The notes beneath the pieces were generated by a model that saw nothing but the letters and a program-made list of their open reading frames with translations, searched no databases and was not told the origin of the DNA. A stretch of 64,000 bases of DNA, taken from positions 34,404-98,403 of the forward strand of contig JADZCD010000008.1 of NCBI GenBank assembly GCA_020851735.1. Reading direction: 5' to 3'. Positions 1 through 7,744 of this stretch are shown here, piece by piece. The first letter of the stretch is position 1. Each line of letters opens with the position of its first letter. The position numbers and the translations under genes are program-made. The DNA is from Phycisphaeraceae bacterium. GTDB taxonomy: Bacteria > Planctomycetota > Phycisphaerae > Phycisphaerales > Phycisphaeraceae.

Positions 1-25
1 AAAAACCGCCCAGAGGCGGTTTTTT
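1..25 (-). terminator. Intrinsic terminator of tRNA-Pro
   Basis: Read on the minus strand, a CCGCC/GGCGG stem with a four-base loop is followed by a run of T. It lies directly downstream of the tRNA gene. The plus strand also ends in T, so it may stop transcription in both directions. Confidence 0.8.
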
Positions 26-27
26 AA

Positions 28-102
28 TCGGGGTGGCCGGATTTGAACCGACGACTTCCTGCACCCAAAGCAGGCGCTCTAGCCAAACTGAGCTACACCC
101 CG
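28..102 (-). tRNA. tRNA-Pro, anticodon TGG
   Basis: The minus strand folds as a complete cloverleaf. The acceptor stem CGGGGTG pairs with CACCCCG and includes the C1:G72 pair typical of bacterial tRNA-Pro. The D arm starts AGCTCAG. The anticodon stem CCTGC/GCAGG carries the loop TTTGGGT, giving anticodon TGG. The T arm is GTCGG-TTCAAAT-CCGGC, with a U-G wobble pair. The discriminator base is A and no CCA is encoded, so the tail would be added enzymatically. A terminator follows at once. It reads CCA and related proline codons. Confidence 0.95.
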
Positions 103-152
103 TAACTCCCGCATTCTACACCAATTTCCCCCCGCAAGTGCCTGCTTCCACG

Positions 153-299
153 AGCCGCGCGCGTCAGCAAGCGGTGGCCCCAGAAGTGACTCCAGCGGGG
201 TCTGACCCCGGAAATCACCGCCGATTCCTCAGTCCCCGGCTCAGCCGGGGGGTACGCATGACCTCCGGGCCTTCGTTTAGCGGGCGATCGCAGATCACC
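153..299 (+). repeat. Repeat-bearing spacer (elements H and A)
   Basis: The spacer 103-365 contains no convincing gene. At 153-178 it has a GC-rich tract (element H) that recurs almost exactly inside murF near 53813-53840. At 275-299 it has a copy of the 25-bp element A (core GCGATCGCAGATCGC), which recurs at 3815, 24783, 53949 and 56484. The end of this copy has one or two substitutions. Confidence 0.7.
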
Positions 300-365
300 T
301 TTCCCCCTGCCGCCCTCTTTGTCTGCGTTTTGCCCACCTTGTCCATCTCCAGCTAAACTAGCGGC

Positions 366-1205
366 ATGCTCCACCTCTCCCCTGGCGTCTGCACCGTCGG
401 CCGGATCTGGGCTTTGCCTGCCTTGCTGGTCCTCGCCGCTCTGGGCGGCTGCGCCTCCAAGGCTGTCCACCCCGACAACCCGCTTACCATTGACGCCCGC
501 GAGTATTCCCGCGTCTACGAAGCCTCGGGCCTGGTCCTGCGCGACATGGGCTTTAGCCTCGATCGCCAGGACTTCCGCTTCGGTCGCCTGTCCACTTTCC
601 CCTTGGGCTCGCCCACCATCGGCGAACCCTGGCGCCGGCAGAACTCCACCCTCAGCCAAAGCGTCCAAAGCACACTCAACACCGAACGCCGACGCGTCGA
701 GATCATGATCGACCCCCCCGCCCCCGGAAGTGACCCCGAAAGTTCCCCCGCAACCGCCGCCGGAAATACCCCCGCCCCTGCGAGCCGCGTCGTCCCCGAC
801 GCGGACACTCCCGTCCCCGCAAGTACTTCCGCAAACCCATCTGAAAAAACTCCCGAATCAGCCGACCCCGGCATGCCGCCTCCGCACACCGCTCCCCCCG
901 CCGAGGCAACCATCAGCGAGGGAACTTATCTGCTGCGTGTGGAAGTGAGCGTCGAGCGCCTGCAGGAGCCCACCGCTTTCGCCGTTAACTCCGCCAACCG
1001 CCCGCGCAAGCAATTGCAGAACCAACCCGTGGAGTGGAGCCAGCGCGGCATCGAAGACCGCTATTGGCTGCCCATCGGCCGCGACACCAAACTGGAAGAA
1101 CGCCTGCTGGCCGAAATCATCCGCCGCTCGATCACCCTCAAACGCATCGAACTCCCCCCAGCCGAACCCGACACCACCACGCCGCCACCTACACCGGGAA
1201 TTTGA
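366..1205 (+). CDS. Putative exported lipoprotein with Pro-rich linker
   Basis: This 279-residue protein has an N-terminal hydrophobic stretch (about residues 14-28) ending in the lipobox LGGC, so it is probably a lipid-anchored envelope protein. Residues 30-110 and 185-260 look folded. Between them, about residues 117-175 are rich in Pro, Ser, Ala and Thr. The DNA of this linker carries CCCCCGGAAGT-like units, the same repeat found inside other genes here, so the linker may have grown by repeat insertion. No family is recognised. The ATG at 366 is chosen because the signal sequence starts close behind it. It is followed by a spacer with heptamer repeats. Confidence 0.75.
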   Translation: MLHLSPGVCTVGRIWALPALLVLAALGGCASKAVHPDNPLTIDAREYSRVYEASGLVLRDMGFSLDRQDFRFGRLSTFPLGSPTIGEPWRRQNSTLSQSVQSTLNTERRRVEIMIDPPAPGSDPESSPATAAGNTPAPASRVVPDADTPVPASTSANPSEKTPESADPGMPPPHTAPPAEATISEGTYLLRVEVSVERLQEPTAFAVNSANRPRKQLQNQPVEWSQRGIEDRYWLPIGRDTKLEERLLAEIIRRSITLKRIELPPAEPDTTTPPPTPGI

Positions 1206-1218
1206 TCCCCGCAAGAAG

Positions 1219-1350
1219 AATGGCGAATGGCGAGTGCCGAATGACGAATGAAACCAAGGGTCTAGGGTCTGGGGTAGAGGGTAGGACCGACATTCGACAT
1301 TCGACATTCGACATTCGACATTCGACATTCGACATTCGACATTCGACATT
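1219..1350 (+). repeat. CGAATG tract and GACATTC heptamer tandem array
   Basis: The gap between the lipoprotein gene and the mqn-like gene holds loose CGAATGNC units (1219-1250) and a TCTAGGGTCTGGGGT tract (1259-1275). From 1289 to 1350 there is a near-perfect array of the 7-bp unit GACATTC, almost nine copies. Degenerate single units of the same family occur in many spacers of the window. A heptamer array would shift the reading frame if it lay inside a gene. Confidence 0.95.
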
Positions 1351-1392
1351 GAATTCTATGGCCTTCGCTCTAACCCCCAACCCCCAATCCCC

Positions 1393-2325
1393 ATGCCATC
1401 TTCCTCATCTGTCGTTCGCACCATCCGCTTAGGCCACTCGCCGGACCCCGACGATGCCTTCATGTGGTATCCCCTGGCGGATTTCACCGGGCCCGACGGC
1501 CAGACCCATCGCCCCCGCATCGACACGCGCGGCTATCGTTTCGTCCACGTGCTCGAAGACATCCAATCGCTTAATCAGCGGGCGGAGCAAGGCGAGCTGG
1601 AGATCACCGCCCTGTCCATCCATCAATACCCCTTCGTGGCTGAGCGCTACGCCTTAACCGCCTGCGGCTCATCCATGGGCGACGGTTATGGCCCGATGGT
1701 CGTGGCCAAGGCGGACCGCGATTTCTCGCCCGCGAAGTTTTCTCCCGCCGACCTTCCCCGCCTGCGCCTGGCTATCCCCGGCCGGCGCACCACGGCCTGG
1801 CTGGCGCTGCAACTTTTTATGCGCGATCACCAACTGACGCCCTTCGCCCCGCGGGTGGAAGTCGTGCCCTTTGATCAGATCATCCCGGCCGTGGTCAAGG
1901 GCGATTTTGATCTGGGCCTGATCATTCACGAAGGCCAACTCACGTTTTCTCACGCGGGCCTGCAATGCCTGGTAGATTTAGGCCGGTGGTGGAAAGACAC
2001 CCGCCACCTGCCCCTGCCCCTGGGCGGCAACGCCATCCGCCGCGACTTGGGGCCCCAGGCTATGCGGGAAATCGCTGACATCCTCCAGCAATCCATCCGC
2101 TACGCCCTGGCCCATCGTGAAGAGGCGGTGCGCTTCGCCCTGCAGTGGGGGCGCGGGCTCGACGGCAAATTAGCTGACCAATTCGTAGGCATGTACGTCA
2201 ACCAGTGGACCTTAGACTACGGCCCGCAAGGTCGCGCGGCCGTACGGCAATTGCTGGCTGAGGGCGCCGCCACCCAACTGATCCCCCCCTGCGGAGCGAT
2301 CGACTTTGTCGGCAGCGAAGCCTAG
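1393..2325 (+). CDS. mqnD: MqnA/MqnD-family menaquinone (futalosine pathway) enzyme, likely 1,4-dihydroxy-6-naphthoate synthase
   Basis: This 310-residue protein has the MqnA/MqnD fold, which resembles a periplasmic-binding protein but lacks a signal peptide. The N-terminal motif GHSPDPDDAFMWY (about residues 14-26) matches the substrate-binding start of MqnD-like proteins. IIHEGQLTF near residue 177 contains the His expected as the MqnD catalytic residue. MqnD cleaves cyclic de-hypoxanthine futalosine to 1,4-dihydroxy-6-naphthoate in menaquinone synthesis. MqnA-like or an uncharacterised paralogue remains possible, because the two subfamilies are hard to separate by eye. The gene stands alone and converges on the phage-like block, whose last gene ends 29 bases away. 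Confidence 0.75.
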   Translation: MPSSSSVVRTIRLGHSPDPDDAFMWYPLADFTGPDGQTHRPRIDTRGYRFVHVLEDIQSLNQRAEQGELEITALSIHQYPFVAERYALTACGSSMGDGYGPMVVAKADRDFSPAKFSPADLPRLRLAIPGRRTTAWLALQLFMRDHQLTPFAPRVEVVPFDQIIPAVVKGDFDLGLIIHEGQLTFSHAGLQCLVDLGRWWKDTRHLPLPLGGNAIRRDLGPQAMREIADILQQSIRYALAHREEAVRFALQWGRGLDGKLADQFVGMYVNQWTLDYGPQGRAAVRQLLAEGAATQLIPPCGAIDFVGSEA

Positions 2326-2353
2326 GACTCGCGGCTGTGCATGTTTCATACCC

Positions 2354-4108
2354 TTACGCCCATCTTCTGACCTCTAGTTTCCCCGTACCCAGTTCCAGAT
2401 TCACCACCATGTACCGCAGGGCGTCAGCCAAGTGATCCGGGCCGTCCTTCACAGGCTCATCGCGTTCCGGACGCTGCGGGTCAAAGTGGTATTTCACCAG
2501 CGCCTCCTGCAATTGCCGACACCGGCTGTGCAGCCTCAGCGTCCGCCGATCCAGCCGCCGGCGGATGCGCTCGATGCCCTCGCGCAAATTGCTGCGGCGG
2601 TGACGCACGCGATACCCCGCGCCGCGCAGCACCTGCACGTCGCTTAAGCCTGTCTGATCGTTCCGCGCCAGGCCGGCCGGGTCCACGCCGATCCACGCCG
2701 GCTTGGGCCAGGGACGCTTTTCGATCGCCCGTAAGTGCTCCTCAAGCGTCAGCCCCTCGGCGGAATATTCATCGACAATCTCCAGCACCGCCGGCTCCAG
2801 CGCGCCCCTGGCCTTCGCTTGCGCCCCGTGGATCACCCGGCCCCAGAGCATCACCAGCGGATTGCGCAAACCAAAATCCATGCCCGCGATCCATAGGTCA
2901 TCAGCGTTGGCCACGTCCGATCCATCGGCCTCCATTCCCGCCACGTGGACCTGCGGATCAAAGCCCGGATACACGCTGTCGCTCCGCCGCGGCTGACGGC
3001 AGAGCATCTCGCTCTCCCACGCCTGCCGGCTGATCCGCTGCTGCTGATCCACCAGATCCGCCACCGGCACAAAACCCTCCGCCCGGCGGGCCAGGCCCTG
3101 ACAATCCTCCGCCAGCGCACACGTCTGGCATGCGCGGCTCGGCCCGCACCGCTCCACCACGTCCAACGCGCACCAGCGAAACAGGCGTGCCGGTTTCAAC
3201 TCTCCCTCCGCGCCGCCTGGCGGCGCCGCCGCCCGTGCCACGATCCTGCTCATCAGTCCGAACGGCCGATGCATCGTCGAAAGAGCTTCCACCGTCCCGC
3301 GCACGTACACCGGCCCGCACCAGCCCGAGCGCGTCACCAGCTGCGCCGCCTCCCAGACGTCCGGCTGAAACAGCTCCACTTCATCGCAGCGAATCTTGTG
3401 CACCCGCTGCCCGCGCACCGAGCGGTGCGATTGGCTGAGCACTTCCACCACGCTGCCATGAGCCAATGCAATCCGCCGCTGCGTCGGCTCACCGCCCAGC
3501 AAGTCCGGAAAAATCTCCCGCACCCCCGGAAGGTGAATCAAACCCAGCAAGTAGCCATACATCTTGCTGGATTGCTCAAGACTTCCCCCCAGAATCCGCA
3601 CCTGAATCCCCGGCTTAAAAATCAAATCCAGCAGCGTCGCCACCGCGCCCAGAAACGTCTTGCCCCCGCCCCGATTCGCCCATACCACCAAATCCCCCCC
3701 GCCTGTTCCACTGCTCCCCTGCGCAATTGTTCCCGCTTCTGATCCGCTCGGGTGCCACACAGCATGCTGAAAGCTGCCGTGTGCCGACCCCGGAACCCCC
3801 GCAAGTTCCTTATCGTTTAGCGGGCGATCGCAGATCGCCGTGTTCCCAACTCCCGAAAACGAAACCTCCGACTCAAAAAACGCCGCCTTCAGGTAGTCAA
3901 ACGGCCCACTGGACCCCGGCGTCATCGGATGCTTGGGCACGTGCACCCCCAACACCACCGATACAAGACAATGCAACTGCCCCGCATCGACCGGCCGCAG
4001 CTTGGCGATGCGATCCATCAACCGTTGGTACTCCCGCCCGCTTTCCGCGTTGGCTTCCGCACGGTTCCGTTGCGCGCGGCAAGCCGGCGACTTTTTCCGT
4101 CTGGCCAT
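2354..4108 (-). CDS. Phage terminase large subunit (TerL)
   Basis: This 584-residue packaging motor has an N-terminal ATPase with Walker A RGGGKT (about residue 146) and Walker B IRCDEVELF. The C-terminal RNase H-like nuclease starts at GMDFGLRNP and ends with the conserved DHLADALRYMV. Between the domains is a four-cysteine cluster (CGPSRACQTCALAEDC), which may bind metal. About residues 90-140, before Walker A, are unlike the family. Their DNA is element A (3815-3839) followed by element B (3750-3784), read in frame without stops. The gene is last in its transcription unit, downstream of the small-terminase candidate, and about 24 kb from the portal gene it normally precedes. Confidence 0.9.
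   Translation of the reverse strand: MARRKKSPACRAQRNRAEANAESGREYQRLMDRIAKLRPVDAGQLHCLVSVVLGVHVPKHPMTPGSSGPFDYLKAAFFESEVSFSGVGNTAICDRPLNDKELAGVPGSAHGSFQHAVWHPSGSEAGTIAQGSSGTGGGDLVVWANRGGGKTFLGAVATLLDLIFKPGIQVRILGGSLEQSSKMYGYLLGLIHLPGVREIFPDLLGGEPTQRRIALAHGSVVEVLSQSHRSVRGQRVHKIRCDEVELFQPDVWEAAQLVTRSGWCGPVYVRGTVEALSTMHRPFGLMSRIVARAAAPPGGAEGELKPARLFRWCALDVVERCGPSRACQTCALAEDCQGLARRAEGFVPVADLVDQQQRISRQAWESEMLCRQPRRSDSVYPGFDPQVHVAGMEADGSDVANADDLWIAGMDFGLRNPLVMLWGRVIHGAQAKARGALEPAVLEIVDEYSAEGLTLEEHLRAIEKRPWPKPAWIGVDPAGLARNDQTGLSDVQVLRGAGYRVRHRRSNLREGIERIRRRLDRRTLRLHSRCRQLQEALVKYHFDPQRPERDEPVKDGPDHLADALRYMVVNLELGTGKLEVRRWA
3750..3839 (-). repeat. Elements B and A inside terL
   Basis: Bases 3750-3784 match the GGGTGCCACACAGC...GTGTGC hairpin element (B). 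Bases 3815-3839 match the 25-bp element A. Both are translated within terL: element A reads AICDRPLN and element B reads QHAVWHP. The same elements occur in spacers elsewhere, so they are insertions and not part of the terminase fold. Confidence 0.85.
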
Positions 4109-4150
4109 CAGTCCATCCTTTATGAGTGTGATCCGTTTCCCCGGTTTTAA

Positions 4151-4618
4151 CTATTCCCCAGCCTGTTCCGCCGGCACGCCGTCACCGGCCGGCGCGGGCA
4201 ACGAGCCGTAGACCTTTTCGTGCAGTTCCTCCAGTTCGCCGGCCGACGTCGCCACCGCCCGACTGCCTTCCAGCGTCAATTCCAGCGTCTCGCCTTCATC
4301 CACGCGTTTTAAGTCCAGCCGCAGAAGGTCCACGCACGCCCGCCGGGCCACGTCGGCGCTGCCCTCGGCCGATTCGTCCGTGGCCAGCTTGATCAGCCGC
4401 GTGGCCGCCAAAAGGCGATACCGGCTGAGCAACACCTGCGTCTGCAGATCCGCCAGCAGGCACAACCCCCGGAGCACCTGGTGATTGCCCGGCATGCTCA
4501 CCCAACTGGCCAGCACCTCCGGGCGCAGGCGATGCTTTTTGCCTAACGCCACCAGATCGTGCTGGGCTCCCAAAATGTCCGCGATTAACCGCTCCCGACG
4601 CTTGACGCCAATTCTCAT
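4151..4618 (-). CDS. Putative small terminase / DNA-recognition subunit
   Basis: This 155-residue, mostly helical protein has a basic N-terminus and no recognised catalytic motif. It ends 43 bases before terL on the same strand and has a good AGGAG-type ribosome site. The N-terminal segment (about residues 5-40, 'LIADILGAQHDLVALGKKHRL') could be a helix-turn-helix of the kind TerS uses to bind pac or cos DNA. The assignment rests on size, helical character and position next to terL, not on a clear family match. Confidence 0.55.
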   Translation of the reverse strand: MRIGVKRRERLIADILGAQHDLVALGKKHRLRPEVLASWVSMPGNHQVLRGLCLLADLQTQVLLSRYRLLAATRLIKLATDESAEGSADVARRACVDLLRLDLKRVDEGETLELTLEGSRAVATSAGELEELHEKVYGSLPAPAGDGVPAEQAGE

Positions 4619-4674
4619 TGGATCCTACTCCTGCCTCGCTTGTGCATACGAAATACGAACCGCCATGCCACGCC

Positions 4675-5286
4675 TCACCCTGCCGCTCGCTGCCGAACCA
4701 AGCTCAACAGCGCCTGCTCGCGCGTTCCGCCTAAATCGCCTAAGCACGCTTCCAACTCCCGCTTTTCGGCCGGCAAAAGAAAAAAGTGCACTGCCGCGGG
4801 CATGTCGGCCAGGTCGGCCGGGCGCCGCAGCGGCGGCGGCGGATCCGTGAAGCGCGCCAACGCCTCCAACTCGCTCGCCCGCTCGGGCAACAGAGCCTCC
4901 AACCGCGGCAAGTCCATCTGCCTGCCCAGCTGGGCCACCAGACGCGCCCGCAGGCGCATGTCGTCCCGACCCTGCAGGCGATTAAGCGTGCCCAGCAGAA
5001 TCAACGCCTCCTGATCGCCAACCTCCCACACCAGACAGCGCGCCTCGGTCAGGCCCAACTGCTTGATCGCCGCCGCCCGATGATGACCGTCTAAGATCTG
5101 ATACGCGCCGCCTGCCTCGGCCTGACTTTCGCTTTGCGCCTCCGCCCACGGGCGCACGATCAACGGCGGATACCGCCCGCTCCGCTTAATGTGCCCCGCC
5201 AGTTTCTTTAGCAGTTGCGGCGACATCACATTGCAGTTGTCCGGATGCGGGTGAAGTTTCGACAGAGAAATGATCTGGATTTCCAT
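4675..5286 (-). CDS. ParB/Srx-like nuclease-domain protein
   Basis: The ParB-like domain covers about residues 1-120. It has an N-terminal 'ISLSKLHPHPDN' strand-helix, then 'PPLIVRPW' and the core motif DGHHRAAAIKQLG, which corresponds to the GERRxRA-type ParB box. The rest is helical and may bind DNA. The start at 5286 is chosen because it has a GAGG ribosome site and begins the domain; upstream codons are repeat sequence. Such proteins are common in phages near terminase genes, where they may modify or bind DNA for packaging. Here it stands between the GNAT/ATPase pair and the terminase genes. Confidence 0.8.
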   Translation of the reverse strand: MEIQIISLSKLHPHPDNCNVMSPQLLKKLAGHIKRSGRYPPLIVRPWAEAQSESQAEAGGAYQILDGHHRAAAIKQLGLTEARCLVWEVGDQEALILLGTLNRLQGRDDMRLRARLVAQLGRQMDLPRLEALLPERASELEALARFTDPPPPLRRPADLADMPAAVHFFLLPAEKRELEACLGDLGGTREQALLSLVRQRAAG

Positions 5287-5339
5287 GAATAGACCTCGAT
5301 GGAATTGGAAGTTGAAGCTGACCTTGGGAGAGTCCGGAA

Positions 5340-5500
5340 GAACACAATGACGAATGACGAGTGCTGAATGCCGAGTGCCGAATGTCGAATGCCGAATGCG
5401 ACCCAACGCCATACCCCCAACCCCAGACCCTAGACCCTTGGTTTCATTCGCCATTCGACATTCGTCATTCGTCATTCGCCACTCATCCCTCCCCCCCTTC
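5340..5500. repeat. CGAATG/CATTCG repeat cluster
   Basis: The 185-base gap between the ParB-like and GNAT genes is almost wholly dispersed repeat. CGAATGCCGAGTG-type units run one way, then comes a CTAGACCC tract with TTGGTTTCATTCG, then CATTCG units in the opposite orientation. The cluster is roughly an inverted repeat. Its end reaches into the last codons of the GNAT gene. Confidence 0.85.
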
Positions 5501-6341
5501 GCTTGTCATACAGGTAATACACCGGCGTGCAAAACAACCGCACCCGCGCATCCCGCAAATGGTCCTTAGGTTCCTTGGAACTATCCGCCGCCCGGCCCGC
5601 TGTCCGGCGATGCCACCGGCGCAGTTCCGCCAATAACCAACGGTTTTCCGCCGGCGGCAACTGCGCCACGCGCTGCCAGGCCCACGCGATATCCGCCAAA
5701 TCTCCAACGGACAATCCCACCCGCGCCAGAGCCGCGCTCAGTCGCAGGTCATGCTCGTGGGCCGGCCGGCGATAGGCGGTCATGCCCGCACGCTCAAAAA
5801 ACGGCGCCACCTCGCCCATGGCTGCCAGAGCTTCGGTGTAAATCGTCGTGGCGGTGCGCAAGGCCTCCTTCACCAGCGCCACCGCCCAGCCCGCGCCGCG
5901 ATAGCGCGGGTCAATCACCACCCGACTGATGCAGCGCAATTCGTCAGCCAGCAGCGCCGCCCGGGCCGCCATGTTCTTCTGCCGACCGTAGCGGCTTCCT
6001 AACGCTTGGTCCCGCAGGCGACCATTGAGCGTCGGCATGGACTCGACCAGCACGCCCGCCGCCATGGAGGAATGCCCAATGCCCAGTGGCGAATGACCAA
6101 TAGAAGACGGGGGCTGGGGTCCAGGGTCTAGGGTCTGGGGTTTTAAGACAGGCCGGCTTGGGCCTTCGACATTCGGCACTCGCCACTCGTCATTTGCCTT
6201 CCCCAGAAATCGCGCCATGGCTGACGGACGCGCATCATCCACCAGCACCAGCACCCGTGTGGCCGTGGCCGGCCGACCGGCGCGATAGTGGTGACACGCC
6301 AGCGCGTCGTAGTCCGCGATGCTTCCTGCCTGGATTTTCAC
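5472..6341 (-). CDS. GNAT-type acetyltransferase-like protein (acetyltransferase half of COG2401)
   Basis: The N-terminus 'GSIADYDALACHHYRAG' and the later segment 'RCISRVVIDPRYRGAGWAVALVKEAL' (a GNAT motif A, RxxGxG/A) resemble the acetyltransferase half of COG2401, in which an ABC ATPase is fused to a GNAT domain. Here the ATPase is the gene just upstream, so the pair is a split version. A GTG start at 6341 with a GGGGAA site fits the family start better than the upstream ATG at 6410. About residues 47-91 are translated dispersed repeat (C-type tract, 6069-6200), inserted in frame between the N-terminal segment and the GNAT core. Function unknown, probably phage-associated. Confidence 0.7.
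   Translation of the reverse strand: MKIQAGSIADYDALACHHYRAGRPATATRVLVLVDDARPSAMARFLGKANDEWRVPNVEGPSRPVLKPQTLDPGPQPPSSIGHSPLGIGHSSMAAGVLVESMPTLNGRLRDQALGSRYGRQKNMAARAALLADELRCISRVVIDPRYRGAGWAVALVKEALRTATTIYTEALAAMGEVAPFFERAGMTAYRRPAHEHDLRLSAALARVGLSVGDLADIAWAWQRVAQLPPAENRWLLAELRRWHRRTAGRAADSSKEPKDHLRDARVRLFCTPVYYLYDKRRGGGMSGE
6069..6200 (-). repeat. C-type repeat inserted in frame in the GNAT gene
   Basis: This stretch has CATTCG/CGAATG units at both ends in opposite orientation and a CCAGGGTCTAGGGTCTGGGG tract in the middle. That is the same composition as the intergenic clusters at 5340-5500 and 22901-22990. It is translated without a stop as a low-complexity Pro/Gly/Ser loop. Confidence 0.85.
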
Positions 6342-6354
6342 AGCTTTTCCCCGG

Positions 6355-7122
6355 TTAAACCTGAGTTTCCCGATACGCGATCTCCAGCCGCTCGCCCAGG
6401 TGTTTTTCAATCAGCACGTCAGGCTCCAGAGGCTCCAACAGATCGTCGTGCGTGGTGGCGATGACAAAACACACTCCCGCATCGCCCGCAAAGTCACGGA
6501 CCCACCGCCGCACGCCCCGCGCCAACGTCCGGGCTGTCACCCGATCCAGCGTGGCGGCGAATTCATCCGCTAATATCACGATCAATTCCACGCCGGCGTC
6601 AGGTTTCTTCCTTCCTTCACCTCGACCATCGACCATCGGCCGTCGGCCATCCGTCGCCGCCGCCAGCGCCTGCGCCAGCCGGGCCCGCCAGCGCTGGCCG
6701 TCGGACAGCTGCGCCACATTCCGCAGCATGACAAAAGCGTCCGCCAACCCCGCGTGGCCCAGCAAGCGCAAGACTTCCTTTAATTCCAGGCCCGCGAACG
6801 CATCCACCAATGGCCCCTGGGCCAGCGGCGGAAGCTCGTCCATATTCACCACGCGCACCTCCGCGCGCTCCGCCAAGCCTTGGCGGATCAACCGCAGTAT
6901 CGTGCTCTTGCCTCCGCCCGACGGCCCGGTCACAAAGACCACCTGCCCGGACTGCAACACCAACTTCGTGGCGGGCACCACCTTCATCAGTCGATCCTGA
7001 TCCAACCCCAGCCCGAACATGGCCGCCACCGACCTCACGTTGGGCGAAACCTCCGTGTTCTCCTTTCCACTTCTCTCCGCCGCGGTCGCATACGCCTGGC
7101 TCAGATTCAACTCCACCCTCAT
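6355..7122 (-). CDS. ABC-type ATPase (ATPase half of COG2401)
   Basis: This 255-residue soluble ABC ATPase has Walker A GPSGGGKST (about residues 66-74), signature LSDGQRWR, Walker B LIVILADEFAATLDR and H-loop ATTHDD. It has no membrane partner, which argues against transport. ATPase followed by GNAT protein is the order-split form of COG2401. Residues about 157-175 are translated from a GACCATCGACCATCGGCC-like repeat (6608-6653), again in frame. The start overlaps the stop of the sigma-like gene by four bases (ATGA), and the GNAT gene starts just after its stop, so the three are translationally coupled. Confidence 0.8.
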   Translation of the reverse strand: MRVELNLSQAYATAAERSGKENTEVSPNVRSVAAMFGLGLDQDRLMKVVPATKLVLQSGQVVFVTGPSGGGKSTILRLIRQGLAERAEVRVVNMDELPPLAQGPLVDAFAGLELKEVLRLLGHAGLADAFVMLRNVAQLSDGQRWRARLAQALAAATDGRRPMVDGRGEGRKKPDAGVELIVILADEFAATLDRVTARTLARGVRRWVRDFAGDAGVCFVIATTHDDLLEPLEPDVLIEKHLGERLEIAYRETQV

Positions 7123-7589
7123 GATTCCTCCGTCTCTACTTGTGGTTTCACGTCCCGTCCTAAGGCCGCGGCCAGGGCGAGGGCATGCAGCTCCCGCAGC
7201 CGCAGGCGTACCGCGTGGAGCGATAGCCCCGTGTCCGCGGCTGCCTGACGCAAGGAGCGCCGCTGCAGCACCACCACGTCCGCCACGCGCTGGGTTTTTT
7301 TGGAAAACAGATCCCTCCGCCCAGCCACAAATCGAAACAGCGGCGAACGCATGTGCCTTAGCAGCACTTCGGCCTCACGATGCACCTGCCACTTTTTTTG
7401 GCCCGTCAACTTGGCCACCTGCCTAAAGCTCAACCCGTACCGAAACAACTGGTCCATGAGCATCCGCTCCTCGGCCGGCAAGTGCTCAGCCAGCGCCAGC
7501 ACCTGTTCAAACCCCTCCCGCCGATCCACGCTGCGGCGCAGGAGCGACTCCTGGGCATACTCAACCGTGTGTGTCTGGACCCTGGCCAA
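7119..7589 (-). CDS. Sigma-70 region-4-like helix-turn-helix regulator
   Basis: In this 156-residue protein, residues 28-75 ('LAEHLPAEERMLMDQLF' and following) resemble a sigma-factor region 4 or late-gene activator. A second helix-turn-helix-like stretch lies near residues 105-140 ('RSLRQAAADTGLSLHAVRL'). The only start that keeps the region is a TTG at 7589 with a GGATGG sequence upstream. It is divergent from the repressor gene across a 155-base control region and leads the ATPase-GNAT-ParB-terminase string, so it may activate that operon. An ArpU-type late regulator is a fair alternative. Confidence 0.55.
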   Translation of the reverse strand: MARVQTHTVEYAQESLLRRSVDRREGFEQVLALAEHLPAEERMLMDQLFRYGLSFRQVAKLTGQKKWQVHREAEVLLRHMRSPLFRFVAGRRDLFSKKTQRVADVVVLQRRSLRQAAADTGLSLHAVRLRLRELHALALAAALGRDVKPQVETEES

Positions 7590-7614
7590 GATGAGCCATC
7601 CGTATAAAAAAGAA

Positions 7615-7642
7615 TTGACAAGGCTGGATTCTGTTCTATACT
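7615..7642 (+). promoter_or_regulatory. Sigma-70-type promoter for the repressor
   Basis: TTGACA (7615-7620), a 16-base spacer and TATACT (7637-7642) make a near-consensus housekeeping promoter pointing at the repressor gene, about 95 bases downstream of the expected start site. The untranslated leader contains GGTA-GTT-TACC (7659-7669), a short inverted repeat that could be an operator. Confidence 0.65.
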
Positions 7643-7661
7643 TGTTAGGTATCTGTACGGT

Positions 7662-7689
7662 AGTTTACCACACACGGAGAAAAGTTCAA
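7662..7689 (-). promoter_or_regulatory. Candidate opposing promoter for the sigma-like operon
   Basis: On the minus strand TTGAAC (7689-7684), 16 bases and TAAACT (7667-7662) resemble a housekeeping promoter aimed at the gene starting at 7589. It faces the plus-strand promoter at 7615-7642, so the two would interfere, as in phage genetic switches. The -10 box overlaps the GGTA/TACC inverted repeat. Confidence 0.4.
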
Positions 7690-7744
7690 TAATCATTGAA
7701 CAAAAAATCTTGGGTAATCAGGTCTAAGACAAGGCAACATTCTC

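Noticed and set aside
28..102. tRNA-Pro gene as attachment site of the phage block
   Set aside because: The tRNA is more than 2 kb from the block with host genes between, and no second copy of its 3' end is seen near 26515.
1289..1350. Heptamer array as a CRISPR
   Set aside because: The units are contiguous, seven bases long and without spacers; no cas genes are near.
858..1380. Long minus- and plus-strand frames over the GACATTC array (for example repeated CRMSNVE peptides)
   Set aside because: They arise because a heptamer repeat is open in several frames; they overlap the lipoprotein gene and have no ribosome site.
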